A stretch of 20,779 nt of DNA, from NCBI GenBank assembly GCA_910577275.1, contig CAJTMW010000034.1:1-20779 (forward strand), in the 5' to 3' direction. The stretch's first letter is position 1; each line of letters opens with the position of its first letter. The DNA comes from an uncultured Lachnospiraceae bacterium (GTDB lineage: Bacteria; Bacillota; Clostridia; Lachnospirales; Lachnospiraceae). Shown in pieces: positions 1 to 6,593 of this stretch. The position numbers were made by a program, and so were the translations under genes. The notes beneath the pieces were generated by a model, which worked only from the letters and a program-made list of their open reading frames with translations, made no database searches and was not told where the DNA came from.

Positions 1-168
1 CTCGCGAGCTGCATAGCAGCTCGAAACCTCGCCGAGCACATGCTTAAAAGCATGGACGTTTTTATAAGGGCTCCTTAAGATATATTCCGTGCTGACATCC
101 CTTCTGGCACTACATACTCACAACCGGAATCTGAAAATTGATTTCTGGCGCTATAGTGCTATATGGCG
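1..168. other. Intergenic leader with two hairpins, no gene seen
   Basis: No convincing coding frame is visible. A perfect 7-bp inverted repeat with a 3-base ATA loop lies at 6-22, and a second hairpin (CATGCT/AGCATG) at 39-54 is followed by a T run at 59-63. The second could be a plus-strand terminator of a gene left of the window. An 11-base direct repeat, TTCTGGCRCTA, occurs at 102-112 and 143-153, upstream of the promoter of the first gene. Its role is unknown. Confidence 0.45.
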
Positions 169-196
169 TTGCAGCCTTGCAGAATTATTGTATAAT
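169..196 (+). promoter_or_regulatory. Sigma-A type promoter of the dipeptidase operon
   Basis: A -35 box TTGCAG (169-174), a 16-bp spacer and a perfect -10 box TATAAT (191-196) lie 20 bp before the predicted start codon. The resulting 5' leader is very short. The placement fits expression of the dipeptidase and the following UPF0597 gene as one unit. Confidence 0.65.
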
Positions 197-216
197 GTTG
201 AAAAAGGAGGTCTGTG

Positions 217-1779
217 ATGGATGAGTCTAATGTTTCTTTGAGAATTTCCAGATGGATTGATGTTCATAAGGAAGAAATTCTTTCCGATTTGAAAAAGGCA
301 GTTGAAATTCCAAGCGTTTCCGATCCGGATTCGGGGACGGCGCCATATGGACAGCCCTGCCGGGAGATGCTTGACTGTATGCTGGAGGCGGCAAAGGGGT
401 ACGGCTTTGAAACCGAGAACTACCATTATCATGTGGGAGGCGTGTTTTTTAACCGCTCTGCAAATTGCAGCCCGGAGGCGGGCTTTTGCTCCGATGACCG
501 CAGCCCTGAGCCCCGCCGCTCTGCGGCTTTTCCCCGGCGCATAGGTATCTGGTCCCACCTTGATGTGGTTCCGGCCGGGGATAACTGGTCTTTTCCGCCT
601 TTTACCCTGACGGAAAAGGACGGATTTTTAATCGGGAGGGGCGTTCAGGACAACAAATGCGCCGCTGTGGGCGTACTCCACGCTTTCCGCTGTATCAGCG
701 AGCTTTTCCCGAAGCTTCATTATGAATATGCGCTTTACATGGGATGCAGCGAGGAAAACACCATGGACGATGTGAAATTTTTTGCTGACCGCTATGAGCA
801 GCCGGACCTCTCTCTGGTGGCGGACTGCGGCTTTCCCGTTTGCTACGGGGAAAAGGGGATTATCGATGTGTGCTTTACTTATGAAAAAGCGCTGCCGGAT
901 TATCTTCTGGATTTTTCCGCCGGAACCGCGTCCAACACGATTCCCGACGAGGCTTCTGCCACCCTGCGTCTAACCGAAGCAGAAACCGGGGCTGAGGCTG
1001 CGGATTCCATCATTACCGTCTCCGCGCAGGGCGTCTCCGCCCATGTCATTGCCCCGGAGCGAGGAAAAAATGCGATTCCCCTGCTGCTGGAAAAACTAAA
1101 AGCGAAGGGAATGGCTAAGGGGGATGAAGACTGGTTTGATTTTCTCATGAAAATCAGCGTGGACGGCTACGGGAAGGCTGCCGGAATTGCTTACAGCGAC
1201 GAGGTGTCAGGAGCACTTACGGGAACCGCCACACGGGCAGAACTTTCAAACGGCTCTCTTACTGTCTGTGCCAATTACCGCTATCCGATTTTTGACGGCA
1301 TTGCCGCCGGAGAGGGCATTACCATCGGAGAGAGCAACGCCGTCGTGGAGGGCATTGCCGTCGTGGAGGGCATCGCCGTCGTAGAGGGCGATACCCTCTC
1401 CGACGGCTCCCGGCTTCTTGACCGTCTTGAAGCCCTTGCCGGGGCTCATGGATTTTCCATGAAGGTTGTCAAGAATTCAAAGCCCAGCTATTATGAGCCG
1501 GATTCGGCGGCGGTTACCACGCTCACGGATGCCTTCAACCGGATTACGGGACTTGAGACAAAAGCCTACACCATGAGCGGCGGTTCCTATGCAAGGCAGC
1601 TCGACAACGCCATTGCTTTTGGAATGTCCATGCCCGGCAAAAGTATTTATAAGGAATATGAAGGCGACCTGCGGGGGGATTACCATCAGGCCAACGAATC
1701 CTTAAACATCAGAGAATATTTAAAAGCCATTGAAATTTATATCCAGTGTATTTTAGAATTGGATAAGCAGGAAATTTGA
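217..1779 (+). CDS. M20-family dipeptidase, Sapep/PepV type
   Basis: Predicted cytoplasmic metal-dependent dipeptidase that releases amino acids from short peptides. Visible M20 landmarks are HLDVVPAGD (H114, D116), GRGVQDNK (metal-bridging D145), GCSEEN (E179/E180, catalytic and metal), VADCGFPVCYGEKG (D203) and a C-terminal DYHQANE (H490), so the active site looks intact. At 520 residues it is longer than the roughly 460-470 usual for this family. The excess lies in a Ser/Pro/Arg-rich loop at about 81-108 and a Gly/Val/Glu-rich stretch at about 364-392 containing a hexapeptide repeat. ATG at 217 is preferred over GTG at 214 because AAGGAGG ends 6 bases before it. The UPF0597/CyuA-type gene follows after 23 bases, suggesting coupled peptide and amino-acid catabolism. 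Substrate specificity cannot be read from the sequence. Confidence 0.88.
   Translation: MDESNVSLRISRWIDVHKEEILSDLKKAVEIPSVSDPDSGTAPYGQPCREMLDCMLEAAKGYGFETENYHYHVGGVFFNRSANCSPEAGFCSDDRSPEPRRSAAFPRRIGIWSHLDVVPAGDNWSFPPFTLTEKDGFLIGRGVQDNKCAAVGVLHAFRCISELFPKLHYEYALYMGCSEENTMDDVKFFADRYEQPDLSLVADCGFPVCYGEKGIIDVCFTYEKALPDYLLDFSAGTASNTIPDEASATLRLTEAETGAEAADSIITVSAQGVSAHVIAPERGKNAIPLLLEKLKAKGMAKGDEDWFDFLMKISVDGYGKAAGIAYSDEVSGALTGTATRAELSNGSLTVCANYRYPIFDGIAAGEGITIGESNAVVEGIAVVEGIAVVEGDTLSDGSRLLDRLEALAGAHGFSMKVVKNSKPSYYEPDSAAVTTLTDAFNRITGLETKAYTMSGGSYARQLDNAIAFGMSMPGKSIYKEYEGDLRGDYHQANESLNIREYLKAIEIYIQCILELDKQEI
1336..1388 (+). repeat. 18-bp tandem repeat inside the dipeptidase gene
   Basis: Nearly three copies of an 18-bp unit encode GIAVVE (residues 379-384 and 385-390) preceded by a partial NAVVE unit. 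The units differ at only a few bases. Because the unit is a multiple of three, copy-number change by slippage would keep the reading frame. Confidence 0.85.
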
Positions 1780-1802
1780 TAAAAAAAGAAAACGGAGAAA
1801 AT

Positions 1803-3074
1803 ATGGACGCCAGAGAATATACCTATTATACAAAAGTACTGAAAGAACAACTGATTCCGGCTACCGGCTGCACGGAGCCCATCGCGCTGGCATACGCCGC
1901 CGCCGTGGGAAGGAAAACTTTAGGCAGGCTCCCCGAAAAGGTTACCGCGGCGGTCAGCGGCAGCATTGTCAAAAATGTAAAGAGCGTGGTGGTTCCCGCC
2001 ACCGGAGGAATGAAAGGGATTGAAACCGCAATTGCCGCCGGGATTGTCGTGGGGAGGGAGGACAGCGCGCTGGAGGTTCTCTCCTGTGCGCCGGCAGATA
2101 CCGCGGAAAAAATCAGACATTTCCGGAAACAATGCCCCATTAAAGTGGAATTATCCGAATCGGAGAGAGTCTTCGATATCCAGATTACCATGGAGGCGGA
2201 AAACCTTTCCTCTCTGGTGCGCATCGTGGACACCCACACGAATATTGTGCTGATTAAACGGAATGACGAAGTCCTTCTGGAAAAGGAAATCCCCGGGGAG
2301 GACGGAAATGTGCAGGAGGGCGAGCTGCTGGAAATCTCCAAAATTGTGGAATACGCACGGGAATGCGCGCTCACAGACATATCGGAAACCATCGAGCACC
2401 AGATTGCCTGCAATACCGCCCTGTCTGCGGAAGGCATGAGCGGCGGCTGGGGCGCGGAAATCGGACGAATCCTTTTATCGGGAAAAGAGGCTCCTGACAT
2501 AAAGCTACGGGCAATGGCGGCGGCGGCGGCCGGTTCCGACGCGCGTATGAGCGGCTGCGAACTTCCGGCGGTGATTAATTCCGGCAGCGGCAATCAAGGG
2601 CTTACCGTCACCATGCCCATTGTGGAGTACGCAAAGGAATTAGGCGCCAGCCACGAGCAGCTCCTGCGGGCGCTGGTTCTCGCCAATCTCACCGCCGTCC
2701 GCATCAAGCAGTCTATCGGCTACCTTTCCGCCTACTGCGGGGCTATCTGCGCCGGCTGTAGCGCGGCGGCCGGCGTGGCGTTCCTTTACGGAGAAAATGA
2801 AAGCGTTATCGAGCATACGGTGGTAAACGGCCTGGCAATTCTTTCGGGCACCATCTGCGACGGCGCCAAACCCTCCTGCGCCGCCAAAATCGCCATGGCG
2901 GTAAACGCCGGGCTTTTGGGATTTCAGATGGCGCTTGCCGGTAAGGAGTTTGTCCACGGCGAGGGCATTATCAAAAAGGGCATTGAAAACACCATCGAGG
3001 AAGTGGGGGTCCTCAGCCGGGACGGTATGAACGTCACCAATAAGGTGATTCTGGACATTATGGTAAAAGAATAA
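1803..3074 (+). CDS. UPF0597/CyuA-type L-cysteine desulfidase or L-serine dehydratase-like protein
   Basis: The protein (423 aa) begins with the family hallmark PATGCTEPIALAYAAA (C23) and carries clustered cysteines at 312, 316, 319, 352 and 359. In characterised relatives (archaeal CdsB, E. coli CyuA/YhaM) such cysteines hold a [4Fe-4S] cluster used in beta-elimination of cysteine to pyruvate, ammonia and sulfide, without PLP. It is expected in the cytoplasm and works best without oxygen. A TTG in frame at 1776 overlaps the dipeptidase stop, but ATG at 1803 has a GGAG upstream and starts at the conserved N terminus. It probably shares the upstream promoter. Cysteine versus serine as the true substrate cannot be decided here, so no gene symbol is assigned. 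Confidence 0.85.
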   Translation: MDAREYTYYTKVLKEQLIPATGCTEPIALAYAAAVGRKTLGRLPEKVTAAVSGSIVKNVKSVVVPATGGMKGIETAIAAGIVVGREDSALEVLSCAPADTAEKIRHFRKQCPIKVELSESERVFDIQITMEAENLSSLVRIVDTHTNIVLIKRNDEVLLEKEIPGEDGNVQEGELLEISKIVEYARECALTDISETIEHQIACNTALSAEGMSGGWGAEIGRILLSGKEAPDIKLRAMAAAAAGSDARMSGCELPAVINSGSGNQGLTVTMPIVEYAKELGASHEQLLRALVLANLTAVRIKQSIGYLSAYCGAICAGCSAAAGVAFLYGENESVIEHTVVNGLAILSGTICDGAKPSCAAKIAMAVNAGLLGFQMALAGKEFVHGEGIIKKGIENTIEEVGVLSRDGMNVTNKVILDIMVKE

Positions 3075-3077
3075 TAG

Positions 3078-3106
3078 TTGAAATCCTCCCGGATTCCATG
3101 TAAAAT
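3078..3106 (+). promoter_or_regulatory. Promoter of the first chemoreceptor gene
   Basis: A -35 box TTGAAA (3078-3083), a 17-bp spacer and a -10 box TAAAAT (3101-3106) start 4 bases after the stop of the upstream gene. A start near 3113 would give a leader of about 58 bases holding the SD-hairpin arrangement described at 3130-3170. No terminator is visible before it, so read-through from the upstream operon is also possible. Confidence 0.6.
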
Positions 3107-3129
3107 ACACTGGAAAGCAATTATACAAA

Positions 3130-3170
3130 AAGGAGGGTGACGCCGCAGTCTTTCTTCTGCGGCAGCGAAC
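3130..3170 (+). promoter_or_regulatory. Ribosome binding site separated from ATG by a perfect hairpin
   Basis: A near-perfect SD (AAGGAGG, 3130-3136) lies 34 bases before the ATG, far beyond the usual 5-10. Between them is a perfect 7-bp GC-rich hairpin: GCCGCAG (3142-3148), an 8-base pyrimidine loop, then CTGCGGC (3157-3163). Folding it would leave only about 12 unpaired bases between SD and ATG. No other SD-like motif lies closer. GTG at 3137 abuts the SD but opens a frame that does not match any family. Confidence 0.6.
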
Positions 3171-5141
3171 ATGAAAAAGATTCAAACGAAAATCATGATT
3201 ATGGTGATTCTCGCCACAATGGGCGTTGCTTTTGTCAACGTGGTTTTAAGTACGATGATTTCACGGAACTCCACGGTATCGGCAATCGAACAGTCCCTGA
3301 CCGAAACAACGGAGCTTGCAGCTCTTGCCGCACAGAATATGATATCCACCTATACTCTGACCGTCTCGGAAATTGCTTCCTCCCCGGTTCTTACCGACCC
3401 GGAAGCTTCCCTTTCCGAAAAGCAGGCTTTTCTGCAGTCAAAGGTAGACGCCTACTATATGCGCTTCGGCGGCATGGCGGACGCCGGCGGTTTTGACGCG
3501 TTTCACAATGCGGATATCTCCGGGGAGGCGTTCTTTCAGGCGGCCCTTGAGGGAAAGAGCTATATATCCACTCCCTACAGCGAAGGAAACGACATGTATC
3601 TTGTGGTATCCGCGCCCGTGATTTCAAACGGCGCTGTCCGGAGCGTCGTTTACTTCCAGTGCGATGCCAGCCTTCTGCAGTCTATCATAACCGAAATAAA
3701 GATAGGCGAGGAAGGGGACGCCTATATTCTGGATAAGGAAGGAACCACTATCGCCGCCGTTGAAACCGAGGAGGTTCAAAGCAGGGAAAATCTTATCCGC
3801 GAGATGGCGGATAACCCGGATGACGAATACATACAGGAATTAGGCTCCATAGAAAAGAAAATGATTGCCGGTGAAAGCGGTATCGGAAGATATACTTACC
3901 CGGAGGAAAACAACGCCGCCTATATTCAGGGGTACGCCCCCATTTCCGGCACGGACGGATGGAGCGTTGCGGTGACATTAAGCGAGGACGAATTTCTCCA
4001 TTATGCATATGTGGGAAATAACGTGCAGCTTCTTATCTGCGCCCTGCTGTGCATTCTGGTAATTATCATTTCCGCTTTTGTATGCCGCTCCATTACAACC
4101 CCGATTGTAAAATGTGCAAAGCGGCTTCATGCGCTTTCTGAAGGCGATTTAAAGAGCCCTGTCCCGGAAGCACGCGGGAAGGACGAAACCCGCACCCTTT
4201 CGGATTCCACCGCCCATCTTGTGGAAAGCTTCAGGGTTATGATGAGTGAAATCGGCAATATATTGAACAGTATTGCTGACGGAAACCTGACCGCAGAAAG
4301 CGTAAAGGAACATTATCCCGGTGATTTCAAGGCTCTTCAGTTAAGTCTTGCCACTATCACGGATAAGCTGAACGAGACCATAGGCGGTATTGCCCAGGCA
4401 ACCTCCCGCGTATCGGAGGGCTCCGCCGAGGTCGCCTCCTCCGGCATGGCTCTTTCCCAGGGCTCCGTACAGCAGGCCAGCGCCGTGGTAGAGCTTTCCG
4501 GCACCCTGTCGGATATGGATGAGGATGCGAAAAAAACCGCTCTCCTTTCGGAGAAAACCAAAACCTCAGTAAATAATGCCGGAGCGAAGCTTCAGGAAAG
4601 CCGCAGTCACATCGACGGCCTGAATGAAGCCATGGAGCTGATTACTTCCACCTCCGGCGAAATCAAGAAGATTATAGATACCATCGACGACATTGCCGCC
4701 CAGACCAATATCCTGGCCCTCAACGCCTCCGTGGAGGCTGCAAGAGCCGGCGAAGCCGGAAAAGGATTCGCCATTGTGGCAAATGAAGTGCGGGAGCTTG
4801 CCCACAAATCCGACGAAGCCGCAAAGGCGACCATGAATTTGATTCAGCGCTCCATCAGCGCCGTGAACAGCGGCAGCCAGGCCGTGAACGAAGTTACCGT
4901 TTCCGTGGATGCCGTCGCCACCCTTGCCGGGCAGGTAACGGAACATATGGACCAGATGGCCGAGGCAATAGAGAGGCAGACAACTGCCATCAATCAGGTC
5001 AATCTCGCCGTCAGCCAGATTTCAGAGGTGGTGCAGTCCAACTCGGCTGCCGCCGAAGAAAGCGCCTCCACCAGCGAGGAGCTCTCCAATCAGGCAGCGG
5101 TTCTCAACCAGCTTGTGGAAGGCTTTACGCTTCGTAAATGA
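3171..5141 (+). CDS. Methyl-accepting chemotaxis protein with dCache sensor
   Basis: Transmembrane chemoreceptor (656 aa) that controls CheA kinase and hence flagellar rotation. Order of domains: a membrane segment at about 7-28; an extracellular dCache-type sensor at about 30-280 (DISGEAFFQAALEGKSYIS and GEEGDAYILDKEG motifs); a second membrane segment at about 285-307; HAMP at about 306-360; then a long cytoplasmic coiled coil. Its signalling tip, near 505-545, has the invariant AQTNILALNASVEAARAGEA. There is no C-terminal CheR-docking pentapeptide. The ligand is unknown; the peptide and amino-acid genes just upstream make an amino-acid ligand plausible, but that is context only. It has its own promoter and an unusual SD-to-start spacing, and ends at a bidirectional terminator. 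Confidence 0.93.
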   Translation: MKKIQTKIMIMVILATMGVAFVNVVLSTMISRNSTVSAIEQSLTETTELAALAAQNMISTYTLTVSEIASSPVLTDPEASLSEKQAFLQSKVDAYYMRFGGMADAGGFDAFHNADISGEAFFQAALEGKSYISTPYSEGNDMYLVVSAPVISNGAVRSVVYFQCDASLLQSIITEIKIGEEGDAYILDKEGTTIAAVETEEVQSRENLIREMADNPDDEYIQELGSIEKKMIAGESGIGRYTYPEENNAAYIQGYAPISGTDGWSVAVTLSEDEFLHYAYVGNNVQLLICALLCILVIIISAFVCRSITTPIVKCAKRLHALSEGDLKSPVPEARGKDETRTLSDSTAHLVESFRVMMSEIGNILNSIADGNLTAESVKEHYPGDFKALQLSLATITDKLNETIGGIAQATSRVSEGSAEVASSGMALSQGSVQQASAVVELSGTLSDMDEDAKKTALLSEKTKTSVNNAGAKLQESRSHIDGLNEAMELITSTSGEIKKIIDTIDDIAAQTNILALNASVEAARAGEAGKGFAIVANEVRELAHKSDEAAKATMNLIQRSISAVNSGSQAVNEVTVSVDAVATLAGQVTEHMDQMAEAIERQTTAINQVNLAVSQISEVVQSNSAAAEESASTSEELSNQAAVLNQLVEGFTLRK

Positions 5142-5147
5142 CAGGCA

Positions 5148-5182
5148 GTCAACACCCCGCAGCAGAGCTACGGGATATTGAC
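5148..5182 (-). repeat. Inverted repeat, best folded as minus-strand RNA
   Basis: Arms of 15 bases (5148-5162 and 5168-5182) flank a 5-base loop. Read on the plus strand, three positions are C-A mismatches; on the minus strand the same positions become G-U wobbles, giving an unbroken 15-bp RNA stem. This asymmetry suggests the functional transcript, if any, is minus strand. It directly adjoins the dispersed repeat at 5182-5249. Confidence 0.5.
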
Positions 5183-5249
5183 CCCTGCGGCAATCGCCAA
5201 ATGTGCATGCAAGCATGCCTGACTGATTCGTTGCCCGCGGGAATAAAAA
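5182..5249 (-). repeat. Dispersed structured repeat, copy 1
   Basis: The left arm (5182-5204) matches 20 of 23 bases of 17361-17383, and the right arm (core TTGCCCGCGGGAATAAAAA, 5231-5249) matches the first 19 bases of 17424-17443 with one change. Between the arms is a copy-specific 26-base segment containing a small hairpin built on GCATGC. As in copy 2, the right arm supplies the T run of a minus-strand terminator. It is oriented here as minus strand because both copies lie just beyond the terminator of a minus-strand gene. Confidence 0.6.
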
Positions 5250-5293
5250 TACCGATGGACTTGTAAGTATCTCACAGGTTCATCGGCATTTTA
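5246..5293. terminator. Bidirectional intrinsic terminator
   Basis: A 13-bp stem with two G-U pairs (5252-5264 with 5274-5286) and a 9-base loop is flanked by an A run on the left (5245-5249) and a T run on the right (5289-5292). It can therefore end both the plus-strand chemoreceptor transcript and the minus-strand dehydrogenase transcript. Between it and the dehydrogenase stop there is only a small hairpin (GCTCG/CGAGC, 5307-5321). Confidence 0.8.
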
Positions 5294-5359
5294 CTGCAAC
5301 CGTTCGGCTCGCGAAACGAGCTGCCCGCTCCGCTTCTTAAACGTACATTTAATATCCGC

Positions 5360-6403
5360 TTAAATCTTAATAACCGCTTTCACAATATCCGCCTTGTTGT
5401 TCACGCTCAAATCCATGGCCTTCTGAACATCGTCTAAATCAAACACCTCCGTCACAATTCCTTTCAGGTTCACCTTTCCGGCTGCCACGGCTTCAATCGC
5501 CATGGGATAAATATGGCGGTAGCGGAAAACGCTCTTAAAGGTCAGCTCCTTGTCCAGCACAAGACTCATGGGAAGCGTCATCTCTCCGCTCTTGCTGTAG
5601 CCCACAAGTACGATGGTGCTGCCTTTTTTCGTCATATGGATTGCCTGAACCGTGGTAATCTGCGTGCCCGCCGTCTCGATTGCCAAATCGCATCCCTTTC
5701 CCTCTGTCAGCCGCATCACTTCTTCCACAGCATCCGTTTTGCTTCCGTTAATCACGCCGTCCGCTCCCAGCTCAAGCGCCTTTTCCAGACGTTTTTCCAT
5801 GATATCCACCACATAAACCTTAGATACACCCATAGCCTTCAACGCCATCATGGTCACAAGGCCGATGCATCCGCTGCCCAAAACCACGGCGCTCTGCCCG
5901 GCTCTCGCGCCACCCTGCATTGCCGCATGAAAGCCCACCGCCAGAGGCTCAATCAGAGCTCCTTCCATGGTGCTCACATTGTCCGGCAGCTTAAAGCACA
6001 AATCCGCTTCATGCGCAACATACTCCTGAAATACCCCGTCCACCGGCGGCGTCGCAAAGAACACCACATCCGGGCAGAGATTGTATCGGCCTGTTTTGCA
6101 AAACTCACAGTGTCCGCAGGTTTTCCCCGGCTCTAAGGCCACCCTGTCTCCCGCTTTCAGGTGCTTCACGTTCTTTCCCACCTCCACAACGGTTCCCCCG
6201 GGCTCATGGCCAAGGACAAAGGGCGGCTCCACCACATAATTTCCGATTGCCCCCGTCTCATAGTAATGGAGGTCGCTTCCGCAGATACCCACATACTCCA
6301 GCTTCACCAGCACCTCGTCGTCCTTCGGCTTCGGAATCTCCCGCTCCTCAAATCCCATTTTCCCGATGCCGAGCATAACGGCTGTTTTCATTTTTCCTTC
6401 CAT
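5360..6403 (-). CDS. Zinc-dependent polyol dehydrogenase (sorbitol/xylitol dehydrogenase-like MDR)
   Basis: Medium-chain dehydrogenase/reductase (347 aa) predicted to oxidise a polyol or secondary alcohol with NAD+. Catalytic zinc ligands are visible in GICGSDLHYY (C41) and GHEPGG (H66, E67), with E152 in IEPLAVG. The structural zinc lobe CGHCEFCKTGRYNLC supplies C96, C99, C102 and C110. The Rossmann motif is GSGCIG (176-181), and D200 at the end of the second strand favours NAD+ over NADP+. The start ATG at 6403 has GGAGG 7 bases upstream; a second ATG four codons in is possible. A consensus promoter with a perfect palindrome at its start site, and a ROK repressor gene immediately upstream, suggest sugar-responsive repression. 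The exact substrate (sorbitol, xylitol, threonine-like or other) is not determinable. Confidence 0.88.
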   Translation of the reverse strand: MEGKMKTAVMLGIGKMGFEEREIPKPKDDEVLVKLEYVGICGSDLHYYETGAIGNYVVEPPFVLGHEPGGTVVEVGKNVKHLKAGDRVALEPGKTCGHCEFCKTGRYNLCPDVVFFATPPVDGVFQEYVAHEADLCFKLPDNVSTMEGALIEPLAVGFHAAMQGGARAGQSAVVLGSGCIGLVTMMALKAMGVSKVYVVDIMEKRLEKALELGADGVINGSKTDAVEEVMRLTEGKGCDLAIETAGTQITTVQAIHMTKKGSTIVLVGYSKSGEMTLPMSLVLDKELTFKSVFRYRHIYPMAIEAVAAGKVNLKGIVTEVFDLDDVQKAMDLSVNNKADIVKAVIKI

Positions 6404-6420
6404 AGTAATCCCTCCGAACT

Positions 6421-6439
6421 TAATTAAATAGTTTAATTA
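6421..6439. promoter_or_regulatory. Perfect 8-3-8 palindrome, probable repressor operator
   Basis: TAATTAAATAGTTTAATTA is a perfect inverted repeat (8-base arms, 3-base centre). It begins 7 bases downstream of the -10 box of the dehydrogenase promoter, so it covers the predicted transcription start. ROK repressors commonly bind AT-rich palindromes at such positions, and the ROK gene ends about 155 bp away. Binding by that protein is inference. Confidence 0.65.
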
Positions 6440-6446
6440 TGTTTCC

Positions 6447-6475
6447 ATGATACAGCGCTTACGGACGGTTGTCAA
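6447..6475 (-). promoter_or_regulatory. Promoter of the polyol dehydrogenase
   Basis: Read on the minus strand: consensus -35 TTGACA (6470-6475), a 17-bp spacer and -10 TATCAT (6447-6452). The predicted start near 6440 abuts the palindrome at 6421-6439. This gives the dehydrogenase its own transcript, separate from the ROK gene upstream. Confidence 0.8.
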
Positions 6476-6547
6476 TTACTTCTTTCCGTCCAGCCTCCGC
6501 CATACTTCTTTACACCCTTCTTCCGCCATACTTCTTTCCGCCCGTCT
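6470..6547 (-). repeat. 26-bp tandem repeat upstream of the dehydrogenase promoter
   Basis: Units 6496-6521 and 6522-6547 agree at 23 of 26 bases. A third, more diverged unit in register (6470-6495) keeps the core TACTTCTTTCCGYCC and contains the -35 box. On the minus strand the core reads GGRCGGAAAGAAGTA, arrayed upstream of the -35. The 6404-6593 gap otherwise holds only the promoter and operator. Confidence 0.7.
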
Positions 6548-6593
6548 TCCACAGGAGGGACAGGGCAGTCGGCGCGCATTCGCCGCAGCCCGC

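Noticed and set aside
1336..1388. Tandem repeat considered as a CRISPR-like or minisatellite array
   Set aside because: Units are contiguous without spacers, in frame, and encode protein; it is a coding repeat.
1826..2593. Minus-strand open frame of 255 codons inside the UPF0597 gene
   Set aside because: Antisense shadow of a well-supported gene; low-complexity Ser/Ala composition and no ribosome binding site.
3137..3496. Alternative GTG start abutting the strong ribosome binding site before the chemoreceptor
   Set aside because: The frame gives a Cys/Arg-rich product overlapping the receptor N terminus without family similarity, and spacing to the SD is zero. The SD more likely serves the receptor through the hairpin.
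6560..6593. GC-rich imperfect hairpin after the ROK stop as terminator
   Set aside because: Short interrupted stem without a T run on the minus strand; left unannotated.
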